Of a DNA stretch of 64,000 nucleotides, positions 7,770-15,947 are shown one piece after another. The first letter of the stretch is position 1; each line of letters begins with the position of its first letter. The translations under genes were made by a program, and so were the position numbers. The notes under the pieces are model-generated. The model had not been told where the DNA came from. It saw only the letters and a list, made by a program, of their open reading frames with translations, and searched no databases. Origin of the DNA: PALSA-555 sp963731625 (GTDB lineage Bacteria > Actinomycetota > Acidimicrobiia > IMCC26256 > PALSA-555); assembly GCA_963731625.1 (NCBI GenBank), contig CAVSWH010000001.1:1302001-1366000 (forward strand). Reading direction: 5' to 3'.

Positions 7770-8936
7770 TCACGCGAGGGGCTCCTCGGGGACGTCGAAG
7801 TACTCGCAGTAGCGGCGGGTCCGCTCCCGGACCTCACCGGCGGACTGGCCGGTGTCCGCGAAGGCGTACCGGTGCACCCCGTGCTGGTGCTGGCCGTGCT
7901 CGTCGAGGAAGGCCCGCATCCGCCGCTCGACGTCCGGGGTCAGCTCGAGGTCCCACCGGGCATAGAGCTCGCGGACCGTGGCGATCGGGTCGGCGACGAA
8001 CGTCGCGTACTGGATGTCGACGACCCGGTCAGCGGGGACGGTGCCGTCCTGGCGCGCGGTCACCGCCAGGTCGAGCGCCTCGAGGATCGGGTCGGTCCAG
8101 TCGCCGGCCACCTGGGCGATGCTCACGTCGTCGCTCCCCGTCTCGCGGACCGTGGCGAACAGCGACGAGAGCGAGGCCACCACCCGCAGCGGGTCGCGGT
8201 GGGTCTGGATGAACCGGGCGTCGGGGTACTCGGCGACGAGGGCGGGCAACGACCAAAGGTGCGCGCCCGACTTCAGGATCCAGCGCTCGCCGGGGTCGTG
8301 CCACTGCAGCAGCTGGAGGAACCGGCGGTGCCAGAGGTAGGCGGGGGCCAGGTCGGCCTCGTGGGTGAGCCAGTCGAAGTAGGAGGGGAGTCGGAACTGG
8401 CTGAGGAAGATGAGGCTCGCGAACGCCGAGCCCGTGATCCGGATGCACTCCTGGGCGAGCCGGGCGCCGGTGGGGTGCATCGCCTGGAACTCGGGGTGGA
8501 TCTGGTCCAAGACCTCGAGCTGGGCCTGCACCTCGGCGATGCGCGGGTCGTCGTCGTGGGTCGCGGCCTCGGGAGGCGGGCAGGGCCGGTCGACCTCCCA
8601 GGTGCGGGGCACCCGGTTCGCCGGGTCCTGGCCGAGCAGGTCGTGGAGGATCGTCGTGCCGGTCCGGCCCATGCCGATCATCACGACCGGCGGCGTGACG
8701 TCGGCTGCGCCCATCTCGGGGTGGCGGCGATGCCAGTCGGTCACCTCAAGACGCGATGTCAGATAGCCGAGGAGCACCTCAGGTGCCATCGCTTCCCCGA
8801 CTGCGTTCAGGCGCGCCTCACGGGCCAGCCCGTCGACGAGGCGGTCCAGCCCTTCGCGGAACGACGACGCGCCGAAGTCGTCGAGCCCGGTGCGGGCCAC
8901 CGCCTGCTCGAGCAGCGTCTCCGCCGCTAGGTCCAT
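7770..8936 (-). CDS. Sulfotransferase family protein (PAPS-binding)
   Basis: A 388-residue protein. PPVVMIGMGRTGTTILHDLL is the 5'-phosphosulfate loop of sulfotransferases, and DARFIQTHRDPLRVVASLSSL is the 3'-phosphate-binding segment with conserved R and S. FLQLLQWHDPGERWILKSGAH between them is typical of the bacterial Sulfotransfer_3 group. It should transfer a sulfuryl group from PAPS to an unidentified acceptor. Start ATG at 8936 has a strong GGGAGGGG RBS. A second, shorter sulfotransferase is at 45718. Confidence 0.8.
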   Translation of the reverse strand: MDLAAETLLEQAVARTGLDDFGASSFREGLDRLVDGLAREARLNAVGEAMAPEVLLGYLTSRLEVTDWHRRHPEMGAADVTPPVVMIGMGRTGTTILHDLLGQDPANRVPRTWEVDRPCPPPEAATHDDDPRIAEVQAQLEVLDQIHPEFQAMHPTGARLAQECIRITGSAFASLIFLSQFRLPSYFDWLTHEADLAPAYLWHRRFLQLLQWHDPGERWILKSGAHLWSLPALVAEYPDARFIQTHRDPLRVVASLSSLFATVRETGSDDVSIAQVAGDWTDPILEALDLAVTARQDGTVPADRVVDIQYATFVADPIATVRELYARWDLELTPDVERRMRAFLDEHGQHQHGVHRYAFADTGQSAGEVRERTRRYCEYFDVPEEPLA

Positions 8937-9019
8937 CGCCCCTCCCGGTCGTTTCGAGACCCCTCGCGCGGGGTACGCCAGCCCCGAATCCTTGGGATCA
9001 CGGGGTCAGCGGGTCGGCA

Positions 9020-9049
9020 TGGACTCGCCCACGCAGGACCCATTACCCT
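9020..9049 (+). promoter_or_regulatory. Candidate promoter of the NlpC/P60 gene
   Basis: TGGACT (9020-9025) resembles a -35 box and TACCCT (9044-9049) a -10 box, 18 bases apart. The GTG at 9059 follows nine bases after the -10 with no Shine-Dalgarno sequence, so the transcript may be leaderless. Confidence 0.4.
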
Positions 9050-9058
9050 GCACCACTC

Positions 9059-10099
9059 GTGCCCCGCCACATTCGTCCCATTGGCCTCATCGCGCTCGCA
9101 GTCACCACGGCCTTCTTCGTGACCGCCGCGTCGGCGGGTGCCGACCCGATCGGCGACGCACTGAAGCAGGCGCAGACGCTACAGAGCCAGATCGCGTCGA
9201 ACAACGTCCAGCTCGACGCGCTGGGCCAGCAGTACGACGGCGCGCAGCTCCGCCTGCAGCAGGCGCAGCAGACCATCGCCGACACCCAGGCCAAGCTTGC
9301 CGCGGAGGAGGCTCGCCTGACCACCCTGCGCGTCCAGGTCCGCGCCCGGGCGGTGACCGACTACCAGAGCGCGGTCGACGGCCAGTCGTTGAGCACCCTC
9401 GACTTCAGCGACGCCCAGCAGCTCCTCGTCGGCCAGAAGTACGCCGCGGCGCAGGCCGCGGTCGACAACACCCTCATCAGCCAGCTCAACTCGGCCAAGC
9501 AGGCGCTCACCCAGCAGCAGACCGCGGCGCAGAAGGCCCAGGCCGCCGCGGCGAGCGACGTCCAGCAGCTCGCCAGCACCCGGGCCAGCCTCACGGCCGC
9601 CGAGGCGCAGCAGCAGGCGACGCTGAACCAGGTCCAGGGCCAGCTCGTGATGCTCGTGGCGCAGGCCCAGCAGCAGGCGGCCGAGGCCGAGCTGAGCGCC
9701 GCCGGCGACAGCGGCGACGCGGGGGCGTACCCGAACCTGCCGCCGGTGAGCCCGCTCGCCGCGGCGGCGATCGCCTTCGCCCGCGCCCAGCTCGGGAAGC
9801 CGTACGTGTACGCCGCGGCGGGCCCCGACTCCTACGACTGCTCCGGGCTCGTCATGGCCGCGTACGCGTCCGCCGGCTTCCAGCTGCCCCACTACTCCGG
9901 CGCGCAGTACGCCATGCTCCCCCACATCCCGATCTCCTCCGCGCAGCCGGGTGACCTGCTGTTCTGGGGTGAGGCCGCCAGCGAGCACGTCGCCATCTAC
10001 GTCGGCGACGGGCGCATCCTCGAGGCGGGCGGCACCGGGAACGACGTGCACATCGGCCCGATCTGGGGGCAGCCGATGGGCGCGGCGCGCGTCCCGTAG
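9059..10099 (+). CDS. Secreted NlpC/P60 peptidoglycan endopeptidase with coiled-coil N-terminus
   Basis: A 346-residue protein if started at GTG 9059, where a signal peptide begins at once (HIRPIGLIALAVTTAFF, cleavage near ASAGA). Residues about 35-225 form a long Gln/Ala-rich coiled coil. The C-terminal third is an NlpC/P60 domain: ARAQLGKPYVYAAAGPDSYDC contains the nucleophile Cys261, and SEHVAIYVGDG holds the catalytic His310. This is the RipA/CwlO arrangement of a cell-wall D,L-endopeptidase whose coiled coil is usually controlled by FtsEX-type partners; no such partner is visible here. Upstream in-frame sequence lacks signal-peptide features and is rejected. Confidence 0.85.
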   Translation: MPRHIRPIGLIALAVTTAFFVTAASAGADPIGDALKQAQTLQSQIASNNVQLDALGQQYDGAQLRLQQAQQTIADTQAKLAAEEARLTTLRVQVRARAVTDYQSAVDGQSLSTLDFSDAQQLLVGQKYAAAQAAVDNTLISQLNSAKQALTQQQTAAQKAQAAAASDVQQLASTRASLTAAEAQQQATLNQVQGQLVMLVAQAQQQAAEAELSAAGDSGDAGAYPNLPPVSPLAAAAIAFARAQLGKPYVYAAAGPDSYDCSGLVMAAYASAGFQLPHYSGAQYAMLPHIPISSAQPGDLLFWGEAASEHVAIYVGDGRILEAGGTGNDVHIGPIWGQPMGAARVP

Positions 10100-10115
10100 C
10101 GCCGCCGCACCCGCC

Positions 10116-11027
10116 TCAGACGCCGACCGGGCGGTCTCCCGCGACGGTCGTGCGGTGCATGGCCCGGCGGTGACCCGTGAAGTCGGCCATCGCCATGTGC
10201 TGCACCGCACGGTTGTCCCAGAAGGCGACGTCGCCGACCGACCAGCGCCACCGGCACCCGAACTCGGGGCGCACCGTGTGCTCGAAGACGAAGTCGAGCA
10301 GCGGCCTCGCCTCGTGGGGCGCGAACCCCTCCAGCCCGACGGTGTACTGCGCGTTGGCGAAGAGGGCGGGCCGGCCCGTCTCGGGATGGCGGCGCACGAC
10401 CGGGTGGCACTGCACGCGCTGGGCCTCGTCGCTCGTGTGCACGACCATGCCGGTGAACAAATCGTGGATCGGCTGCATCTTCGGTGAGTAGGCGTTCACC
10501 GCGCTGTGCCGCCCGACGAGGCCGGCCAGCAGGGCGCGCATGCCGGAGGACAGCGTCGAGTAGGCGAGGGTCTGACTCGCCCAGAGCGTGTCACCGCCGG
10601 CGGGGGGCACCTCGAGCGCGTGGAGGATCGACGCGAACGGCGGCTCGGCGAGGAACGAGAAGTCGGAGTGCCAGAGGCTGCCGAAGGTGAACGGCTGCGT
10701 CTCGCTCGCCTCGCGCACGACGGCGATGACCTCGGGATGGTCGGGCGTGGGCTCGATGAACGGGACGGGGCTAAACGGGCCGAACCGTCGGCTGAACGCC
10801 ACCTGGCGCTCGGGCGTCAGCTGCTGACCCTGGAAGAACACGACTTGGTGGTCGAGCACGGCACGGCGGATCTCGGCGATCACCGCGTCGTCGAGGTCGG
10901 CGGCGAGGTCGACGTCCTCGACGCGCGCGCCACAGGCGGTGGTGATCGGCGACACCCGGAGATGCCGATACGGCTGGCCCTCGGGCGCGGCGGGGACGGG
11001 CACGAGTGGCTCGGCGATGACGGCCAC
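10116..11027 (-). CDS. TauD/TfdA family Fe(II)/2-oxoglutarate dioxygenase
   Basis: A 303-residue oxygenase. The iron ligands are seen as SLWHSDFSF (His120, Asp122) and the distal His277 in DNRAVQHMAM; the following HRRAMHR supplies the Arg that binds 2-oxoglutarate. VLDHQVVFFQGQQLTPE is the usual N-terminal strand. Family members hydroxylate taurine, alkyl sulfates, 2,4-D or related substrates; with sulfotransferases in the window a sulfur-related substrate is possible but unproven. Start GTG at 11027 with no RBS; a TATGCT hexamer lies seven bases upstream. Confidence 0.85.
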   Translation of the reverse strand: MAVIAEPLVPVPAAPEGQPYRHLRVSPITTACGARVEDVDLAADLDDAVIAEIRRAVLDHQVVFFQGQQLTPERQVAFSRRFGPFSPVPFIEPTPDHPEVIAVVREASETQPFTFGSLWHSDFSFLAEPPFASILHALEVPPAGGDTLWASQTLAYSTLSSGMRALLAGLVGRHSAVNAYSPKMQPIHDLFTGMVVHTSDEAQRVQCHPVVRRHPETGRPALFANAQYTVGLEGFAPHEARPLLDFVFEHTVRPEFGCRWRWSVGDVAFWDNRAVQHMAMADFTGHRRAMHRTTVAGDRPVGV

Positions 11028-11034
11028 GGATCAG

Positions 11035-11040
11035 AGCATA
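11035..11040 (-). promoter_or_regulatory. Candidate -10 hexamer (TATGCT) for the TauD-like gene
   Basis: On the minus strand TATGCT ends seven bases before the GTG at 11027. Its good match to TATAAT and the absence of a Shine-Dalgarno sequence suggest a leaderless transcript. Confidence 0.4.
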
Positions 11041-11141
11041 GGGACTCGCGCGCGCGTCGCGACCGGGCGCACGCCAGCGCGTGCCCGGGAGTCGCTCGCG
11101 GGCGGTGTGGCACACTGGCTCGCAGGCGAGAGGGGGTTGCC

Positions 11142-12302
11142 GTGACCGCCGTCATCGACTGCGACCAGCATCTCTACGAGTCGCGGACCGTCTGGGCCGA
11201 CCACATCGACCCGCAATGGCGCGACCAGGCGCTGCGCATCGAGGACGACGACCTCGGCTACGCCTGGGTCCGCTGGGGCGACCAGCCGCTCGAGATCGCC
11301 GACGTGCAGCACCCGGGCGAGACGACCGTGCTCGGTGACCAGCGTCGCCGTCGCCGCGCGGGTGCGCCGGCCTCGTACCGCTACGACGAGGCGCTGCCCG
11401 ACGACTACTGGGAGCCGACGGCCCGGCTCGGGCGACTCGACGCGCTCGGCCTCGACGGCGCCGTGCTCTTCCCGAACTTCGGGCTGCTCTGGGAGCGACG
11501 CCTCTCGGGATCGCTGCCCGCGCTCACGGCGAACATGACGGCGTGGAACCGCTGGTGCGGAACCGTCGTCCACGACGGGCGGGGGCGGCTGCATCCCGTC
11601 GCCCACCTCACGCTGCGGGACCCGAACTGGCTCGAGGCCGAGCTCGCGCGCCTCGCGAGCGCCGGCGTCCGCCTCGGGATGATCGCCCCGGCGACGGTCG
11701 ACGGCCGTCCCCTGTCGCACCCCGACCACGAGCGGCTCTGGTCGGCCTTCGTCGAGCACGGCATCACGCCGGTGTTCCACGTCGCCGACCAGCCGCGCGT
11801 CTTCGAGGACGCCTGGTACACCGAGCCCGACGACGCGTTCGTGCCGACCGTCGAGTCGGTGTTCCTCTGGACGCCGCCCGCGCTCGCCACGACCGACCTG
11901 ATCGTGAACGGCGTGCTCGACCGGCACCCGCAGCTGCGCATCGGGATCATCGAGCTGAGCGCGATCTGGGTGCCGATGTTCCTGCTGATGCTCGACGGCG
12001 CGGTCGAGTTCACGGCGCGCCTGAACGGCCAGCCGCTCGCCCCGCTGTCGATGAAGCCGAGCGAGTACTTCCGACGCCAGGTCCGGGTGGCGGCGTTCTC
12101 GTACGAGCGGCCGACGCGGCTCCGCAAGCAGGCGGGCGGCCTCTTCATGTGCTGCAGCGACTTCCCGCACTCGGAGGGCACGGCGACGCCGATCGCCGAC
12201 TACGCCGCGATCGGCGAAGGCCCGGATGAGGACCCGACGCTGTTCCACGACAACGTCGCGTTCCTGCTCGGTGACGGGGCGCACGCCTCCGCCGGGCGCT
12301 AG
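11142..12302 (+). CDS. Amidohydrolase-related (Amidohydro_2) protein
   Basis: A 386-residue protein starting at GTG 11142, preceded by GAGAGGGGG. It opens with VIDCDQHLYES, where D-x-H is the metal-binding pair of strand 1. GRLDALGLDGAVLFPNFGLLW, GMIAPATVDGRPLSHPDHERLW and the C-terminal MCCSDFPHSEG (metal/catalytic Asp of strand 8) follow in the family order. Such enzymes hydrolyse or decarboxylate ring-derived acids. It is divergent from the TauD-like gene and converges on the P450 gene with eight bases between stops. Confidence 0.82.
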   Translation: MTAVIDCDQHLYESRTVWADHIDPQWRDQALRIEDDDLGYAWVRWGDQPLEIADVQHPGETTVLGDQRRRRRAGAPASYRYDEALPDDYWEPTARLGRLDALGLDGAVLFPNFGLLWERRLSGSLPALTANMTAWNRWCGTVVHDGRGRLHPVAHLTLRDPNWLEAELARLASAGVRLGMIAPATVDGRPLSHPDHERLWSAFVEHGITPVFHVADQPRVFEDAWYTEPDDAFVPTVESVFLWTPPALATTDLIVNGVLDRHPQLRIGIIELSAIWVPMFLLMLDGAVEFTARLNGQPLAPLSMKPSEYFRRQVRVAAFSYERPTRLRKQAGGLFMCCSDFPHSEGTATPIADYAAIGEGPDEDPTLFHDNVAFLLGDGAHASAGR

Positions 12303-12309
12303 CGAACAC

Positions 12310-13494
12310 TCAGGCGGCTCGCGCCTCGCACGGCAGCGACACGTACCGGCGGGTGAACGCCCCGTCGGCGAACACGCCGGCGTCGGCATCCACCGCGAAC
12401 GCCGGCGCGGCCCGCAGCAGCTCCTCGAGCACGACGCGGCCCTGCAGCCGCGCCGCCGCCGCCCCGAGGCAGAAGTGGGCGCCGCTGCCGAAGGTCAGGA
12501 GCCGCGCGACGCGGCGGGTGACGTCGAAGGCGTCGGCGGTCGGGCCGAACTCGCGTGGGTCCCGGTTCGCCGCGCCGTAGCAGAGCAGCACCCGGCTCCC
12601 GCCAGCCAGCGTGACGCCACCGACCTCGACGTCGCGCGTGGTGACCCGACACAGGCCCTGCACGGGTGACACGAGACGCAGGCACTCCTCGACCGCCGCA
12701 GGGATACGGGCCGGGTCGTCGACGAGCCGGCGCCGCTGCTCGGGATGGCGGGTGAGGAGCTCCGCCGCGCCGCCGAGCAGGCCCGTCGCCGTGTCGTTGC
12801 CGCCCGCGACCATCACGAACGCGTACCCGAGGATGTCCTCGGTCGCGCCACCGACCTCGTCCGGTCCGAGGCGTGCCAGATCGGAGATGAGGTCCTCGCC
12901 CGGGTCGGCGCGACGCGCCGCGATCTGCGCGCCGAAGTACTCGTAGAGCTCAGCCAGGGCCGCGGTCGCCCCGCCCTCGTGGCCGCCCGCGCCCGCCTGG
13001 ACGAGGGCCTCGGTCCAGGCCTCGAAGCGGTCCCGGTCGGACTCGGGGACACCCAGGTACTGCGCGACCACGAAGCAGGGCACCGGCCGCGCGAGCAGCT
13101 CCACGAAGTCGCCGCCGCCCGCGTCGACCAGGCGCTCGACGCGGCGGCGCACGTAGCGGCGCAGCGTCGGCTCGAGCGCGCCCACCTGACGGGGAGTGAA
13201 CCCACGCGCGACGAGGCGGCGGTACGTCGTGTGCTGCGGCGGATCCATCATCACGAGGTTCGGCAGGAGGCCGATCGCCTCGATCTCGTTCTGGAACGTG
13301 AGGCCCTGCGCGGACGAGAACGTGGCCGTGTCGCGCGCCGCGCCGAACACGTCGGCGAACCGGCTGAGCACCCAGTAGTCGCCGTCGGGGACGTGCTGCA
13401 CCGGGTCGTGCTCGAGCAGGTCGCGATACAGCGTGTAAGGATCCCGCCATGTGTCGCGCCCGAACGGCCGGTAGCGCAGCACCTCAGTCGTCAT
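12310..13494 (-). CDS. Cytochrome P450
   Basis: A 394-residue soluble bacterial P450. The I-helix oxygen-binding motif is AGGNDTAT (about 230-237), the K-helix ExxR is E270-C-L-R273, and the heme loop is FGSGAHFCLG with axial Cys342. Length and motifs match CYP families that use ferredoxin partners; no ferredoxin gene is adjacent. The neighbouring dioxygenase and hydrolases suggest xenobiotic or lipid breakdown. Start ATG 13494 has GAGGGG upstream. Confidence 0.92.
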   Translation of the reverse strand: MTTEVLRYRPFGRDTWRDPYTLYRDLLEHDPVQHVPDGDYWVLSRFADVFGAARDTATFSSAQGLTFQNEIEAIGLLPNLVMMDPPQHTTYRRLVARGFTPRQVGALEPTLRRYVRRRVERLVDAGGGDFVELLARPVPCFVVAQYLGVPESDRDRFEAWTEALVQAGAGGHEGGATAALAELYEYFGAQIAARRADPGEDLISDLARLGPDEVGGATEDILGYAFVMVAGGNDTATGLLGGAAELLTRHPEQRRRLVDDPARIPAAVEECLRLVSPVQGLCRVTTRDVEVGGVTLAGGSRVLLCYGAANRDPREFGPTADAFDVTRRVARLLTFGSGAHFCLGAAAARLQGRVVLEELLRAAPAFAVDADAGVFADGAFTRRYVSLPCEARAA

Positions 13495-13615
13495 GGTCGG
13501 CCCCTCACGGCGAGCGGGCGGGGTGGCCGCCCGGGCGGCACGCGCCTCAGTATGTCGTGAGCGTGCGCGCTCCGGCCGGGACGACGATCACACGCCCGAG
13601 GGCCGCGTCGCGGCA

Positions 13616-14449
13616 GTGACCACGTCGATCCCGACGCTCGACTCGGCCGACCTGCCGGCGATCGCACGGCTCTGCCGAGCCGCCCTCGCCGACCCCCCGA
13701 TGCCGGAGGACCTGGCCTCGTCCCTGTTCACGCCGGACTGGCCGGTCACCGTCCGGGGCGACCCGGAGCGGGGTGTCGTCGCGTCGTGCGTGCGCGAGGG
13801 CGGCGCCGCGCTGCGGCTGCTCGTCGTCCATCCCACGGCGCGGGGCCGCGGGTTCGGGCGCGCGCTGCTCGCAGCCGCGGAGCACGATCTCGTCGGTGCC
13901 GGCTCCATCACCGTCGGCGCCGACGCGCCGGACTACCTCTTCCCCGGCGTGGAGTCGACGGAGACGGCGATGCTGTGCCTGCTCGAGCGCAGCCGCTACG
14001 TCCGCGGCGAGGCGAACTTCAACATGGTCGTCGACCTCGACGATCTGGCGCCCCTGGACGAGGACGCCCACGTGGCCGGCGTGGCCGACGCCGCCGAGGT
14101 TGAGGCCTGGACGCGTGCGCACTGGCCGATGTGGCGCGTCGAGATGACGCGCTGCCTCGCCCGTGGCCGGCTCATGATCGCCCGCGACAGCGACGGGATC
14201 GTGGCGTGCTGCTGCTGGGACGGTGCCCGCACCGGCTGGGTCGGGCCCGTCGCCGTGCGCCCGTCGGTGATCGGGCAGGGCCGCGGTCGCAGCGTGCTCC
14301 TCGGCGCGCTCCACCGCCTGCGCGACGCCGGGCGGCGCGAGGCCGAGATCGGCTGGGTCGGCCCGATCGTCCCCTACGCCCAGACCGTCGGCGCGCGGAT
14401 CCACCGGGTGTTCTTCGTGTACCGCAAGCAGCGCGCGTCGACGCCGTGA
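13616..14449 (+). CDS. GNAT-like acetyltransferase, two tandem GNAT folds
   Basis: A 277-residue protein with two acetyltransferase-like halves. The first has LRLLVVHPTARGRGFGRALLAAAE (acetyl-CoA-binding R-G-x-G-x-G/A region); the second has VGPVAVRPSVIGQGRGRSVLLGALH. The acceptor is unknown. The preferred start is GTG 13616 (VTTSIPTLDSADLPAIARLC), where the fold begins; the frame is open further upstream but that part is low-complexity. An 18-codon ORF (GTG 13563 to TGA 13619) overlaps this start by four bases and could couple translation; that is speculative. Confidence 0.75.
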   Translation: MTTSIPTLDSADLPAIARLCRAALADPPMPEDLASSLFTPDWPVTVRGDPERGVVASCVREGGAALRLLVVHPTARGRGFGRALLAAAEHDLVGAGSITVGADAPDYLFPGVESTETAMLCLLERSRYVRGEANFNMVVDLDDLAPLDEDAHVAGVADAAEVEAWTRAHWPMWRVEMTRCLARGRLMIARDSDGIVACCCWDGARTGWVGPVAVRPSVIGQGRGRSVLLGALHRLRDAGRREAEIGWVGPIVPYAQTVGARIHRVFFVYRKQRASTP

Positions 14450-14451
14450 CG

Positions 14452-14487
14452 AGGCCGGGCGCCGCACGGGGCTGGGCGGCCCGGCCT
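14452..14487 (+). terminator. Hairpin terminator after the GNAT gene
   Basis: AGGCCGG (14452-14458) pairs with CCGGCCT (14481-14487), and GCCGC (14461-14465) with GCGGC (14476-14480), giving a 12-bp stem with a two-base bulge and a 10-base loop. It begins three bases after the stop codon. No U-tract follows. Confidence 0.55.
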
Positions 14488-14526
14488 GTGTGAGACTGGC
14501 CGCGATCCGGGAACGGAGGTGGCGCG

Positions 14527-14798
14527 ATGGAGTTCGGGATCTTCATCCAGGCCCACGTCCCAGCGGCCCGCGTCGAGGCCAACGCGGACGCCGAGCACGA
14601 GGCGATCATCAACGAGACCGATCTGGTCCGGGTCGCCGACCGGCACCGCTGGAAGTACTGCTGGGTCGTCGAGCACCACTTCCTCACCCAGTACTCGTGC
14701 GGCTCTTCGGCGACCACGTCGTGCCCAAGCTCGATCCGGACCCGGTCCACCGCACGCCACGGTTCCGGGAGCAGGCCGCGGTCCGGGCCGCGACCTGA
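14527..14798 (+). pseudogene. Remnant of an LLM-class flavin-dependent oxidoreductase, internal deletion plus frame change
   Basis: The first 57 codons (MEFGIFIQAHVPAARVEA to HHFLTQYS) are the N-terminus of a luciferase-like monooxygenase, with an intact RBS (GGAGGT, six bases before ATG). At 14695-14697 the family sequence jumps, in another frame, to VRLFGDHVVPKLDPDPVHR, which is typical of the extreme C-terminus, and ends at the TGA 14796-14798. About 250-300 codons of the barrel, including the flavin site, are missing. The gene cannot make an active enzyme. A collapsed assembly is the alternative explanation. The junction is clean, with no insertion-sequence end visible. Confidence 0.7.
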
Positions 14799-14825
14799 CC
14801 GACGTCCACAACAAGGAGCCACGCG

Positions 14826-15893
14826 ATGATCCTGATGGAGGGGCCGGTCGACTCGGCCGCGTTCGAGGCCGGGACCGGGTGGGCGATCACGCCCCGCGGC
14901 GCCTGCAGGGCCGAGCTGTGCGTCCTGCTGCCGCCCGAGGCGACGATCGACGGCGCGGTCGACGTCGACACGGTCGCGGCGCGCCTCGGCATGCCGGTCG
15001 TGCACGACGAGGCACACGACCTTGTCGCGGTCGGACCCGAGACGACGGTCACCGGGCGCGCGCTGAGCACGGCGAAGGCGCCCGAGCTCGAGCTCCCCGA
15101 CTTCGACGGCCGGCCGTTCAACCTGGCGAGCCTGCATGGCCAGAAGGTGATCCTCCTCGCCTGGGCCTCCTGGTGAGGCTGCCGCTTCGACCTGCCCGTG
15201 TGGCAGGAGCTGCGCACCGAGCTGCACCCCCGCGGGCTCGAGGTCGTCACCGTTGCGCTCGACGTGGACCCCGAGGCCGCCCGGCCCTTCGTCGAGGCCG
15301 CGCACGCTGAGCACCCGTCGCTGCTCGACCAGGCGCACCTCGTGGACGAGCGCTTCGGGGTCGTGAACGTCCCGAACGGCGTCTGGATCGACGAGGACGG
15401 CACGATCGTGCGGCCCGCGGAGCCCGCGTTCCCCGGCAAGAACCCGGTGCTCGACCAGATCAACTCCATCGACATCACGACGCTGCCGCCCGACGCGGCC
15501 GAGATGCTGACCGAGGCCCGCAAGATCCAGACAGACCCCGAGGGCTACCGCGCCATGCTCGTCGACTGGGTCGAGCACGGCCCGGCGAGCGAGTACGCGC
15601 TCTCGCCGGACGAGGTGGTGCGGCGCGCCCAGCCGCGGCGCGACGACGAGGCGCGCGCCGCAGCGCACTTCGAGCTCGGCCAGCACCTGCACCGAATGGG
15701 TGACCATCCGGCGGCGATCCCGCACTGGCGCGAGGCGCACCGGCTGTTCCCCGCGAACTGGACCTACAAGCGCCAGGCGTGGGAGTTCGAGGACCCGATG
15801 CGCCAGGGGCACACCGACGCGTACGACAGCTCATGGTTCGAGGACGTCAAGAAGATCGGCGCCGAGAACTACTACCCGCCCATCGAGCCCTGA
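14826..15893 (+). CDS. Predicted selenoprotein: ResA/TlpA-like thioredoxin-fold protein with in-frame UGA (Sec117) in a WASWUGC motif
   Basis: One continuous frame of 355 residues interrupted only by TGA at 15174-15176. ATG 14826 has AAGGAG upstream. Residues 1-80 form an N-terminal domain; about 84-235 are a redoxin domain (APELELPDFDGRPFNL, then VILLAWASW directly before the UGA). The UGA falls where ResA/TlpA proteins carry the first active-site Cys of WASWCGPC. The frame continues GCRFDLPVWQELRTEL, VVTVALDVDPE and GVVNVPNGVWIDEDG, the cis-Pro and strand order of the fold. A TPR-like segment (about 275-320) and an aromatic C-terminus end the protein. There is no signal peptide, so it is probably cytosolic. 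Sec would give a U-x-C pair. If UGA were a stop, both halves would be useless, yet both are well conserved in character. No selA, selB, selD or tRNA-Sec lies in the window. Confidence 0.85.
15177..15215 (+). promoter_or_regulatory. Candidate bacterial SECIS element following the UGA
   Basis: CCTGCC (15191-15196) pairs with GGCAGG (15202-15207) around the loop CGTGT (15197-15201). Below it, after a TCGA bulge (15187-15190), GCT (15184-15186) pairs with AGC (15208-15210) and GC (15181-15182) with GC (15212-15213). The loop starts 20 bases after the UGA, has a G among its first two bases and contains GU. These features meet the general bacterial SECIS rules (upper stem 4-16 bp, loop 3-14 bases, 16-37 bases from UGA) as I recall them. 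The stem lies inside coding sequence, as expected in bacteria. Confidence 0.7.
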
Positions 15894-15947
15894 CCGCTCC
15901 GGCGGTACTGGCTCGGTTTTCAACGTGGACCTTGACAGACTCGATGG

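Noticed and set aside
15932..15937. Perfect TTGACA -35 box before the CDF-like gene
   Set aside because: It lies only 10 bases before the start codon, so a matching -10 would fall inside the gene. Probably coincidence.
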